Positions 16,005 through 24,266 of a DNA stretch of 64,000 nt are shown here, piece by piece. Under the pieces are notes generated by a model. The model did not search any database, was not told where the DNA came from, and worked only from the letters and a program-made list of their open reading frames with translations. This DNA is from JALZAI01 sp038212215 (GTDB lineage Bacteria > Actinomycetota > Actinomycetes > Mycobacteriales > Jatrophihabitantaceae): positions 110,414 to 174,413 of the forward strand of contig JBBQUT010000005.1 in assembly GCA_038212215.1 (NCBI GenBank), written 5' to 3'. The translations under genes were made by a program, and so were the position numbers. Each line of letters opens with the position of its first letter. Positions within the stretch are counted from its first letter, which is position 1.

Positions 16005-16823
16005 ATGAGTTCGAAGGAGAATACGGCGGCCATGGCCGAGAATCCCGTGATCAGAAAGTTCGGCAGTGCGTCCGGCGTCAACCCGGCAGTGACCCCGTCC
16101 GCGGGCGACCTGCAGGACATGTACTCCCGCCCCGCGTACGCCGGACCGCGCCCGGGCCAGCGATATATGACGCTCGACGATGTCGTGCAACGTACCGGCG
16201 CGATGTTGGTCGTGCTGCTGGCGGCGGGTGCGCTGTCGTGGGTGCTGACACCGGCGTCGGTGCAGATTCCGGTGCTGATTGTGGCACTGATGGGCAGCCT
16301 GGGTGTCGGGCTCTACATGTCCTTCACGATGAAGGCGAACGCGACGCTGTGCCTGACCTACTCCGCGCTCGTCGGCGTGTTGCTCGGCGCGATCAGCAGG
16401 ATGTTCGAGAACGCATACTCCGGAATCGTGGTGCAGGCGCTGACCGGCACGGTGATGGTCGCCGTTGGCATGCTGTTCGTCTACAAGATCGGCGCCATCC
16501 GCGTCACGCCTCGGTTCACGCGCATCGTGGTCGGGGCCACGATCGGCGCGTTCGGCCTGATGGTCGTCAACATGATCGCCTATCTGTTCAGCCCCGACGG
16601 CTTGGGCCTGCGCAGTGGCGGCGCCCTGGCGATTGGGTTCAGCCTGATCTGCATCGTGATCGCGTCGATGAACCTGGTAATCGACTTCGACATGATCGAG
16701 CGCGGGATCCGCAACGGCGCCGACCAGAAGTTCGCCTGGTTCGCGTCCTTCGGCCTCGTGGTGACACTGGTCTGGCTCTATATCGAGATTCTGCGCCTGC
16801 TCGGCTTTATGCGTAGCGACTGA
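16005..16823 (+). CDS. Bax inhibitor-1 / YccA family membrane protein
   Basis: A 272-residue integral membrane protein of the actinobacterial Bax1-I type. A cytoplasmic N-terminus of about 60 residues (ending QRYMTLDDVVQRTG) is followed by about seven hydrophobic helices; conserved late segments are ASMNLVIDFDMIERG and a final Asp-containing loop. Relatives form pH-sensitive calcium leak channels or modulate FtsH; the function here is not established. ATG 16005 is used; ATG 16032 is an alternative start. Confidence 0.9.
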   Translation: MSSKENTAAMAENPVIRKFGSASGVNPAVTPSAGDLQDMYSRPAYAGPRPGQRYMTLDDVVQRTGAMLVVLLAAGALSWVLTPASVQIPVLIVALMGSLGVGLYMSFTMKANATLCLTYSALVGVLLGAISRMFENAYSGIVVQALTGTVMVAVGMLFVYKIGAIRVTPRFTRIVVGATIGAFGLMVVNMIAYLFSPDGLGLRSGGALAIGFSLICIVIASMNLVIDFDMIERGIRNGADQKFAWFASFGLVVTLVWLYIEILRLLGFMRSD

Positions 16824-16836
16824 CACGTCGCGGCCC

Positions 16837-16858
16837 GTGCTGCAGTGCGGGGCAGCGC
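16837..16858. terminator. Possible terminator hairpin between convergent genes
   Basis: GTGCTGC (16837-16843) can pair with GCAGCGC (16852-16858) over an 8-base loop, with one G-T pair. It lies between the Bax1-family stop and the thiolase stop. No T tract is present. Confidence 0.4.
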
Positions 16859-16859
16859 G

Positions 16860-18080
16860 CTAGGCGAGCCGTTCGATGATCATCGCCATGCCTTGCCCGC
16901 CGCCTACGCACAGCGTCTCCAACCCGAACTGTGCATCATGAAAACGCAGTGAGTTCACCAAAGTGGACGTGATGCGGGCTCCGGTCATGCCGAATGGATG
17001 CCCCAGCGCGATCGCGCCACCGTTGACGTTGAGCCGCTCCATGTCGACGCCGAGTTCGCGCTGCGAGGCCAGCACCTGCGCTGCGAACGCTTCGTTGATC
17101 TCGACGAGATCCATGTCAGCGATGCTCATGCTGGCATTGGCCAGCGCTCGCCGAGTCGCCTCCACCGGGCCGAGACCCATGATCTCCGGCGACAGGCCGC
17201 TAACGCCGGTGGCCACGATGCGGGCCAACGGCGTGAGGCCGAGCGCATCGGCTTTCTCCGCGCTCATGATCACCACCGCTGCCGCCCCGTCGTTGAGCGG
17301 GCAACAGTTGCCTGCCGTGACCCGCCCGTCCGGACGAAAGACCGGCTTGAGCGAAGCAACGGCCGCGTAGGTCACACCTGCACGTGGTCCGTCGTCCTTT
17401 TGGACTTCCGACCCGTCCGGCAGGGTGACCGGGGTGATGTCGCGTGCCCAGAACCCGTTGGCGATCGCCGCCTCGGCGAGGTTGTGCGAGCGAACCCCGT
17501 AATAGTCCATGTCTTCGCGGCTGACCCCCTTGAGCAGCGCCACATTCTCCGCCGTCTGCCCCATAGAGACGTACACGTCGGGCAGTTGGCCGTCCTCGCG
17601 CGGGTCGCGCCACGAACTCGCGCCGGACTCGGCGACCTTCGCGCTGCGCTGCTCGGCCTCGGTGAAGCGCGGGTTGTGAGTGTCCGGCCAGCCGTCGCTG
17701 GTGCCGTTGGCGAAGCGCGACACGGTCTCGACGCCGGCCGAGACGAATGTCGAGCCTTCACCGGCCTTGATTGCGTGAAACGCCATGCGCGAAGTCTGCA
17801 GCGACGAGGAGCAGTACCGGTTCACCGTCGTGCCAGGCAAGAAGTCGTATCCAAGCCCGACCGCGACCGTACGCGCGATGTTGAACCCCGACTCGCCCCC
17901 GGGTTGGCCGCAGCCCATCATCAAGTCGTCGATGTCGCACGGATCGAGCGCTGGCACCTTGTTCAGGGCCGCGCGCACCATTTGCACTGCAAGGTCGTCC
18001 GGACGGATGCCGGCCAGCGACCCCTTCACTGCGCGGCCGATCGGCGAGCGGGCAGTGGACACGATCACGGCTTCAGGCAT
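16860..18080 (-). CDS. Acetyl-CoA acetyltransferase (thiolase)
   Basis: Thiolase of 406 residues, cleaving 3-ketoacyl-CoA or condensing two acetyl-CoA. The nucleophilic Cys is in NRYCSSSLQTSRM, the catalytic His in GGAIALGHPFGMTGAR, and the second Cys in LCVGGGQGMAMI; EINEAFAAQ is also present. Of two adjacent ATGs the second (18080) is chosen since AGGAG then lies 5 bases upstream; ATG 18083 adds one Met. The pairing with a downstream-oriented GDSL hydrolase and then cbs matches the fadA3 - Rv1075c - cbs order in mycobacteria. Confidence 0.95.
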   Translation of the reverse strand: MPEAVIVSTARSPIGRAVKGSLAGIRPDDLAVQMVRAALNKVPALDPCDIDDLMMGCGQPGGESGFNIARTVAVGLGYDFLPGTTVNRYCSSSLQTSRMAFHAIKAGEGSTFVSAGVETVSRFANGTSDGWPDTHNPRFTEAEQRSAKVAESGASSWRDPREDGQLPDVYVSMGQTAENVALLKGVSREDMDYYGVRSHNLAEAAIANGFWARDITPVTLPDGSEVQKDDGPRAGVTYAAVASLKPVFRPDGRVTAGNCCPLNDGAAAVVIMSAEKADALGLTPLARIVATGVSGLSPEIMGLGPVEATRRALANASMSIADMDLVEINEAFAAQVLASQRELGVDMERLNVNGGAIALGHPFGMTGARITSTLVNSLRFHDAQFGLETLCVGGGQGMAMIIERLA

Positions 18081-18150
18081 CATCGCTCCTCGACAGTGGA
18101 CTGAACTCTCGATGGTGGCATTGCGCCCCGCTGTGTTGCGCGGCGGGCTG

Positions 18151-19158
18151 TTACGCGCCGGAGCGCGGACGCCGTCGCGGGCCGACCGGCCGGCGTCGCC
18201 GTAGCCGGGCCCAGGTGCGATTGTCGTGCACCGCGATGACCGGTCTCGTCTCGCTGGCCACCACCTCGCTTCCGGGGCGGGCGACGGCCTGGGCTGCCGC
18301 CTTCTCCAGCGGCTTCGCGCGGCGCGTGGTGAAGGCACTTGCCGAGCGCGCCTTGGTGTCGACGCCGAGCGCGTCGAGGGCCGACGGCAGCACGGCCTGG
18401 GCCGCCAACGCGTATCCCGCTGCGGACGGGTGGAACTTGTCTTCGGCGAACATCTCGATCCGCGAGGCGAAAATCGGTCCGAGCACGTCGCCGAGCGACA
18501 CCGTCCGCCCGCCGGCGCGCACCACCGCGACGGTCTGTGCGAGTGCCATGCGTCGCGACAGGTGCCGGGCGTAGCTGCGCAGGGGCCATTCGAGCGGGCG
18601 CAGCGTGCCCAGGTCAGGGCACGTCCCGACGACGACCTCGGCGCCCCATTCGCGCAGGTGCGCGACCGTACGCTCGACGTAGGGCACCGCATCGGCCGGC
18701 TTGGTGAGCTCGGTGACGTCGTTGGCACCGATCATGATGACGACCAGCTCCGGGCGATGCGAGCCGAGCGCGTCGAGCTGTTTGAGCAGGTCCTGCGACT
18801 CCGCCCCGACGACGGCCACGTTGATCACGTGGACCGGCCGCCGCGCCACCTCGGAGATGCCGAGCGCGATCTGCGCTGCCGGGGTGTCGCGGTCGCGGTG
18901 CACTCCGTAGCCGGCTGCGGTGGAGTCGCCGAGCATCGCGAACCTGACCGGCGGCCGGCGGTGGCTGACCCCTGCGGCCGCCCAGGTGGTGTCATGTGAG
19001 ACCGGGGGCGGGTCCACTGCGATCGGAATCCGGCGCCGCGCGAGTTTGCTCTCACCCACGATGACCCCCGCCAGCGTCGCCGAGCCGATCGCGCCCACCA
19101 GTCCGAGCCCGGCCCCACCGTATGCGGCGACCTTGCGCGCACGACGGACCCGGCTCAC
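18151..19158 (-). CDS. SGNH/GDSL-type hydrolase, membrane-anchored or exported
   Basis: Putative esterase or lipase of 335 residues. A hydrophobic N-terminal segment (about residues 10-33) should anchor or export it. SGNH blocks are clear: block I MLGDSTAAGYG with the nucleophilic Ser, block III GANDVTEL, and block V DKFHPSAAGYALAA with Asp and His. The C-terminal 80 residues are Arg/Ala-rich and of low complexity. GTG 19158 overlaps the TGA of a complete leader mini-ORF repeat (19155-19229) as GTGA. It is divergent from cbs. The substrate is unknown. Confidence 0.88.
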   Translation of the reverse strand: MSRVRRARKVAAYGGAGLGLVGAIGSATLAGVIVGESKLARRRIPIAVDPPPVSHDTTWAAAGVSHRRPPVRFAMLGDSTAAGYGVHRDRDTPAAQIALGISEVARRPVHVINVAVVGAESQDLLKQLDALGSHRPELVVIMIGANDVTELTKPADAVPYVERTVAHLREWGAEVVVGTCPDLGTLRPLEWPLRSYARHLSRRMALAQTVAVVRAGGRTVSLGDVLGPIFASRIEMFAEDKFHPSAAGYALAAQAVLPSALDALGVDTKARSASAFTTRRAKPLEKAAAQAVARPGSEVVASETRPVIAVHDNRTWARLRRRRPVGPRRRPRSGA

Positions 19159-19229
19159 GTCGCCGCCTCGCTGCGCTCGGCGGCGCCGGCCAAGCCCGTC
19201 ACATTGGTTCGCTCGCAAGCGTCGCTCAC
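19155..19229 (-). repeat. 75-nt leader mini-ORF repeat before the GDSL hydrolase gene
   Basis: Minus-strand frame GTG 19229 to TGA 19155, encoding VSDACERTNVTGLAGAAERS and ending EAAT. The TGA overlaps the hydrolase GTG as GTGA. A TAACCT hexamer lies 6 bases before the mini-ORF GTG on the minus strand, so a leaderless transcript starting at this codon is possible (inference). Confidence 0.85.
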
Positions 19230-19316
19230 ATCCCGAGGTTATCCGGCGCCGCGACGCTCCCGCGGCTCGCTGCGGGAACCGTCACACGCCTTGGTAGATG
19301 CCTTACGGTGACGGAC

Positions 19317-20678
19317 ATGCGCTATCACGAATCGCTGCTCGAGCTGGTCGGCAACACCCCACTGGTCAAGCTCGGGTCGGTGACCAAGGGCCTCGCCCCG
19401 ACCGTCCTAGCAAAGGTCGAGTACTTCAACCCGGGCGGTTCCGTCAAAGACCGCATCGCAGTGCGCATGGTCGACGCGGCCGAGGAGTCCGGCGAATTGC
19501 AGCCGGGCGGCACGATCGTCGAGCCGACGTCAGGCAACACAGGTATCGGTCTGGCGCTGGTCGCCCAACGGCGTGGCTACCACTGCATTTTCGTCTGTCC
19601 GGACAAGGTCGGCGGCGACAAGATCAACGTGTTGCGCGCGTACGGTGCCGACGTCGTCGTCTGCCCTACCGCCGTCGCGCCGAAGGATCCACGATCGTAC
19701 TACTCGGTATCCGACCAGCTCGCCCGTGATACACCCGGCGGCTGGAAGCCGAACCAGTACGCGAATGTCAACAACCCGCGCTCGCACTACGAAACGACCG
19801 GCCCCGAACTGTGGCAGCAGACCGACGGCCGGATCACCCACTTCGTCGCCGGGGTGGGCACGGGTGGCACCATCTCGGGGGCCGGGCGCTACCTCAAGGA
19901 ACAGGGCCCGGTCCGCGTTGTCGGCGCCGACCCGGAAGGCTCCGTCTACTCGGGCGGGACCGGTCGGCCGTATCTCGTTGAGGGCGTCGGTGAAGATTTC
20001 TGGCCGAGCACGTATGACCGCACGGTCTGCGACGAGGTCGTTGCCGTGTCCGACGCGGACTCCTTCGAAATGACCCGCCGCCTCGCGCGGGAGGAGGGCC
20101 TGCTCGTCGGCGGATCGTGCGGCATGGCGGTGGCCGCCGCGTTACGCGTCGCCGAACGGGCCGGGCCGCAGGACGTGATTGTGGTCCTGCTGCCAGACGG
20201 CGGCAGGGGATACCTGTCCAAGATCTTCAGTGATGCCTGGATGTCGGACTACGGATTCCTGGAGACTGACGAGACGATCACCGTTCTGGACGTGCTGCGG
20301 GGCAAGGACGGCGAGACGCCCTCCCTCGTCCACGCCCACCCCAGCGAGACGGTGCGTGAGGCCATCGACATCCTGCGCGAATACGGCGTGTCGCAGATGC
20401 CCGTTGTGCGGGCCGAGCCGCCGGTGACCGCGGGGGAGGTTGTCGGGTCGGTGTCCGAACGTGCTCTGCTCGACGCCTTGTTCGCACGCGGGGCATCGCT
20501 GGCCGACGCGCTAGAGCGGCACATGTCGGCCCCGCTGCCGATTATCGGATCGGGAGAGTCTGTGGCGAGCGCAGTGGGCGCGCTAGGCGGGGCCGATGCG
20601 TTGCTCGTGCACGTCGACGGCAAGCCGACCGGGGTGATCACGCGACAGGATCTGCTCGGACATCTCGCCGCGCGCTAG
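19317..20678 (+). CDS. cbs: Cystathionine beta-synthase
   Basis: PLP enzyme joining serine and homocysteine to cystathionine in transsulfuration. The N-terminal catalytic domain begins LELVGNTPLVKL and has the PLP Lys in NPGGSVKDRIA, the TSGNTGIGLALVA loop and GVGTGGTISGAGRYLK, which binds the phosphate. After residue 330 two CBS (Bateman) repeats follow, with SETVREAIDILREYGVSQMP and a final GVITRQDLLGHL, so it is a true CBS and not a CysK-type synthase. Length is 453 residues. metB lies 8 kb further on in the same direction, giving the reverse path. Confidence 0.93.
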   Translation: MRYHESLLELVGNTPLVKLGSVTKGLAPTVLAKVEYFNPGGSVKDRIAVRMVDAAEESGELQPGGTIVEPTSGNTGIGLALVAQRRGYHCIFVCPDKVGGDKINVLRAYGADVVVCPTAVAPKDPRSYYSVSDQLARDTPGGWKPNQYANVNNPRSHYETTGPELWQQTDGRITHFVAGVGTGGTISGAGRYLKEQGPVRVVGADPEGSVYSGGTGRPYLVEGVGEDFWPSTYDRTVCDEVVAVSDADSFEMTRRLAREEGLLVGGSCGMAVAAALRVAERAGPQDVIVVLLPDGGRGYLSKIFSDAWMSDYGFLETDETITVLDVLRGKDGETPSLVHAHPSETVREAIDILREYGVSQMPVVRAEPPVTAGEVVGSVSERALLDALFARGASLADALERHMSAPLPIIGSGESVASAVGALGGADALLVHVDGKPTGVITRQDLLGHLAAR

Positions 20679-20878
20679 CGGCACCGGCTCGGTCTCAGCC
20701 GGACGAATGAAAACCTCGCCGCTTTCGAGACCACATCGGCCAGCGCGGTGGGCGATCTTCATGCGCATGCTGGCGGGTAGAGGTCATCGTGCGCGCGAGC
20801 ATTGCATAGCGGGGTGGGCCCTCGACCTGCCAGCCGCCGACCTGCCAGCCCAGCCAGCCGATGCGCTGCCGCCCCAAC

Positions 20879-23335
20879 TCACCCCTTGATCTTGTCGCCG
20901 GCGGGATCGTAGGGCGGGCGGAGGTGAACCGTGGCCGGGTAGATCGTCCCGCTGACGTTGACGGAGTATTCGCCGCTCTGGAGGTAGTCCTTGGTGATCG
21001 GCTCATCGTCGCGGCGGCGCACGTACGCCAGCGCAACCGGCCCGCCTACCGAATGAGCCCAGGCTGCCGAGGTGACCTGGCCGATCGCGACCGCGTCGCG
21101 CAGTACGAGCTCGCCGCCCCACATCATGACATCGGGATCGTCGAGCACGAGCGAGACGAGCTTGCGGCGCGCACCGTCGGTGCGCGCCTTCTCGACGGCT
21201 GCGCGACCCACGAAGGCGATGTCGGTCTTCAACTTGCAGGTGAACAGCAGACCGGCCTCGACCGGGTTGTAGTCCGGTGTCAGATCCGATCCGAAGGCCC
21301 GGTAGCCCTTCTCGAGGCGCAGCGAGTTGATCGTGTAGTAGCCACCCTGGGCCAGGTCGAACTCGCGGCCGACTTCGATCAGCTGTTCGTACACGCCGAC
21401 GGCGAATTCGGCGGGCACGTAAAGCTCCCAACCCAGCTCTCCGACGTAGGTGATCCGGGTCGCGCGGACGCTCGCGTAGCCGAGGTCGATCTCTTGGCTG
21501 GTTGCGAACGGGAAGGCGTCGTCGGCCAGGTCGGTCCGCGTGAGCTTCTGCAGTAGCGCGCGGGACCGCGGACCCATCACGCCGTAGACAGCGTAGGCGG
21601 AGGTGACGTCGGTGACCGCGACGCGCTGCTCGGTGTCGATGTGCTTCTTGATCCAGTCGCGGTCCCGTTCGGCGGACGCTGAGCTGGTGACCAGCAGGTA
21701 CTGGTCGCAATTGAGCCGCGTGATCGTTACGTCAGACTCGTAGCCGCCGCGTTCGTTGAGCATGCCGGTGTAGATGACCTTGCCCGGTGCTACGGCGAGG
21801 TCAGCGGTGCACAGCCACTGCAGCAGAGTCTGGGCGTCGCGGCCGCTGACCAGCAACTTGCCGAAGGATGTCTGGTCGTACAAGGTCACGTTCTCCCGAG
21901 TCGCAATCTGCTCCGCGATCGACCAGTCCAGCCAGTTCGGCTTGGCCCACGTGTACTCCAGGATCGCTTCGGTGCCGGATGGTGCGAAAACGTTGACCCG
22001 TTCCCAGCCCATCTTCGATCCGAACGACGCTCCGGCCTCGGCGAGCAGGTGGTAGGCGGGGGAACGGCGGAACGGGCGGGCCGTGCTCAGCTCTCGGTTG
22101 GGCCAGGGGACCGCGTAGTGCAGGCCGAGGATTTCGGCGACGCGGTCGTGTAACCACTGGTTGTTGGCGTTGAACGAGGCGAAGCGTCGGATGTCGACCG
22201 CTGTCAGGTCGCTGGTGGGTTCGCCGTTGACGATCCACTCTGCCAACGCTCGCCCAGCGCCGCCCGCGCAAGCGATGCCAACAGAGTTGAACCCGGCGCC
22301 GACGAAGAAGTTCTTCAGCTCCGGTGCCTCGCCAAGGATGAATCCGTTGTCGGGGGTGAAGGATTCCGGGCCGTTGTACAGCTTGCGGATGCCGGTGTTG
22401 CCAAGCACGGGGATGCGCGCAATGGCGTTGTCCATGAGGATCGAGAAGTGTTCCCAGTCCTCCTCAAGGAGCTGAAACTCGAACGGATGCGGGATTTGAT
22501 CGGGCGCGACCCACGGCTTGGCCTCGGGCTCGAAGCCGCCGACAACCAGCCCGCCGACCTCTTCCTTGAAGTATGTATAGCCATCAGGGTCACGCAGGAT
22601 CGGCAGATTCCGGTGTACTCCCTCGATCTGGTCGGTCACCACGTAGAAGTGCTCGGCCGAGTGCAGCGCAACGTTGACGCCGGCAAGCGCACCGACTGCT
22701 TTCGCCCACTGCCCGGCGCAATTGACGACGATCTCGGCCTCGATGTCGCCCTGGTCGGTTCGGACGCCGGTGACCACGCCGTCACGTTGACTGACGCCGA
22801 TGACACGCACCCCCTGCCGGATGAGCGCACCCCGATCGCGAGCGCCCTTGGCGAGAGAGTTGGTGACGTCGGTGGGGTTGGCCGTGCCGTCCCCGGGTAG
22901 CCAGATTGCGCCGAGCAAATCCTCGGTCTCCAGAATTGGATAGATCTCCTTGGCGCGGGCGGGCGAAATCAACTCGCACTCGAGCTCGAACGCTTCTGCA
23001 GTCGCCGCGGTGCGCTGTAGCTGGATCATGCGGTCGGGCGTGCGTGCCACGGTAACCCCGCCGCACCGCTTGAAACCCGTGCCCAACCCGGTCTCGTCCG
23101 CCAATTCGCTGTAGAGCTTGGCCGAATACTGGACGAGGCGAGTGCCACTTTCACTGGAGCGCAGCTGCCCCACGAGCCCGGCGGCATGCCACGTCGTTCC
23201 GCTGGAAAGACGGCCCTGTTCGACGAGCACCAGATCGGTGTATCCGAGCTTGGTGAGGTGATAGGCGACACTGGCACCGATGATGCCGCCGCCGATAATC
23301 ACCACCCGCGCGCGTGTGGGCAGCGCTTGCGTCAT
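20879..23335 (-). CDS. FAD-dependent dehydrogenase with GcvT domain (dimethylglycine/sarcosine dehydrogenase-like), copy 1
   Basis: An 818-residue two-part enzyme. The N-terminal DAO-type flavin domain has the FAD motif VVIIGGGIIGASVAYHL and the covalent-FAD-type SGTTWHAAGLVGQL segment. From about residue 430 a GcvT-like folate domain follows (LYDQTSFGKLLVSG, YVGELGWELYVPAE, GYRAFGSDLTPDYNPVEAGL). Enzymes of this design oxidatively demethylate N-methylated amines such as dimethylglycine or sarcosine and pass the one-carbon unit to tetrahydrofolate. The start is ATG 23335, one base after the kinase stop. It is last in a three-gene operon with a second, paralogous copy. Confidence 0.88.
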   Translation of the reverse strand: MTQALPTRARVVIIGGGIIGASVAYHLTKLGYTDLVLVEQGRLSSGTTWHAAGLVGQLRSSESGTRLVQYSAKLYSELADETGLGTGFKRCGGVTVARTPDRMIQLQRTAATAEAFELECELISPARAKEIYPILETEDLLGAIWLPGDGTANPTDVTNSLAKGARDRGALIRQGVRVIGVSQRDGVVTGVRTDQGDIEAEIVVNCAGQWAKAVGALAGVNVALHSAEHFYVVTDQIEGVHRNLPILRDPDGYTYFKEEVGGLVVGGFEPEAKPWVAPDQIPHPFEFQLLEEDWEHFSILMDNAIARIPVLGNTGIRKLYNGPESFTPDNGFILGEAPELKNFFVGAGFNSVGIACAGGAGRALAEWIVNGEPTSDLTAVDIRRFASFNANNQWLHDRVAEILGLHYAVPWPNRELSTARPFRRSPAYHLLAEAGASFGSKMGWERVNVFAPSGTEAILEYTWAKPNWLDWSIAEQIATRENVTLYDQTSFGKLLVSGRDAQTLLQWLCTADLAVAPGKVIYTGMLNERGGYESDVTITRLNCDQYLLVTSSASAERDRDWIKKHIDTEQRVAVTDVTSAYAVYGVMGPRSRALLQKLTRTDLADDAFPFATSQEIDLGYASVRATRITYVGELGWELYVPAEFAVGVYEQLIEVGREFDLAQGGYYTINSLRLEKGYRAFGSDLTPDYNPVEAGLLFTCKLKTDIAFVGRAAVEKARTDGARRKLVSLVLDDPDVMMWGGELVLRDAVAIGQVTSAAWAHSVGGPVALAYVRRRDDEPITKDYLQSGEYSVNVSGTIYPATVHLRPPYDPAGDKIKG

Positions 23336-23336
23336 G

Positions 23337-24266
23337 TCAGACCTCGCGGCGTAACTGGGCAAGGAGGCGTTCGAATCGGCGGCTGCTCAGCAGCGAGGCC
23401 GCGGCGTCGTAGCGCTGCATTCCCCACGTCCCGAAGTCGAAGTCGAGCGGGCTGATCGCCTGTTGGATCGAGGCCCACAGGGTCCAGCCGTACTTGGCGA
23501 CGATGCCCTGCAGTTCGGCGCGCGCGATCTTGTGCGGGAGCCGTTCGTTGTAATAGCAGGTGACCAACTGCTCGAGCTGCTCGCAACTGAGCCCGCACTC
23601 GCTCCAGATGTTGCCGAGTTCGAAGCAGGGGTCATTGTTGCCGGAGTACTCGTAGTCGATGAGCCAGATGCGGGAGCGGTCGTCGATGAAGTTCCCGGCG
23701 AGCAGATCGTTGTTGCACGGGACGAGCGGCGTCGGGTCAGTGGACATGGCGTCGGCGATGCGTGCGATGTGGGGTGCGAACTCCAGGTACCCCGCCGGTA
23801 CGTGGTAGCCGTCGCGCTGCACGATCGACAGGTAGTTCTGCTGGATAGCGAACATGTCGAACTCGTTGTCGAAGCGCTCCGCCGAGTGCAGCGTGCGCAC
23901 CGCCTGGGCGACGCGTTCGATGTTGCCCTCGATGGCGAAGCTGTCGTTGGTGAACGTCGTGCCGTGGACGAAGCGCACGATGAGGATGTGGTGCTCGGGG
24001 GCGTAGCTGATCACCGGCGCACCGACACCGACGTCGGCCGCTCGCACCGAGTTGTGGTACTCGCCGTCGCGGTCGATCGCCAGAGCGCTCGTGTCCTGCG
24101 GGGATACTCGCACGACATAGCAGTCATCGGGCGTGGTGACCTTGAAGTTGCGGTTGGTCAGGCCGCCTTCGAGCACCTCGATCGATCGTGGCTTGCCGTG
24201 AAAGATGTCAAAGGTGTCGAGCACCTCGTCGCGCACCTCGTGATTCGCTCCGACAGCCTCGCTCAC
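23337..24266 (-). CDS. Choline/ethanolamine kinase-like phosphotransferase (APH fold)
   Basis: A 309-residue protein-kinase-like phosphotransferase. The segment LEGGLTNRNFKV takes the place of the nucleotide loop; the catalytic loop is PCNNDLLAGNF and the metal-binding region WLIDYEYSGNNDPCFELGN, all closest to choline kinases. The His usual in the catalytic loop (PCHND) is Asn here, while the Asp base is kept. GTG 24266 overlaps the upstream FAD/GcvT gene's stop as GTGA, and its own stop is one base from the next start. It may phosphorylate choline, ethanolamine or a related amine that feeds the flanking dehydrogenases. Confidence 0.85.
   Translation of the reverse strand: MSEAVGANHEVRDEVLDTFDIFHGKPRSIEVLEGGLTNRNFKVTTPDDCYVVRVSPQDTSALAIDRDGEYHNSVRAADVGVGAPVISYAPEHHILIVRFVHGTTFTNDSFAIEGNIERVAQAVRTLHSAERFDNEFDMFAIQQNYLSIVQRDGYHVPAGYLEFAPHIARIADAMSTDPTPLVPCNNDLLAGNFIDDRSRIWLIDYEYSGNNDPCFELGNIWSECGLSCEQLEQLVTCYYNERLPHKIARAELQGIVAKYGWTLWASIQQAISPLDFDFGTWGMQRYDAAASLLSSRRFERLLAQLRREV

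Noticed and set aside
15708..16826. Minus-strand frame of 372 codons opposite the Bax1-family gene
   Set aside because: It is antisense to a membrane protein of a known family; only its last 25 codons matter, as the mini-ORF repeat.
13505..19240. CRISPR array as explanation for the repeats
   Set aside because: Units are 71 bp, directly adjacent or single, without variable spacers, and no cas gene is present.
20679..20878. Possible small gene or terminator between cbs and the FAD/GcvT gene
   Set aside because: Short frames show no family features; a 6-bp stem at 20684-20702 is too weak to call a terminator.
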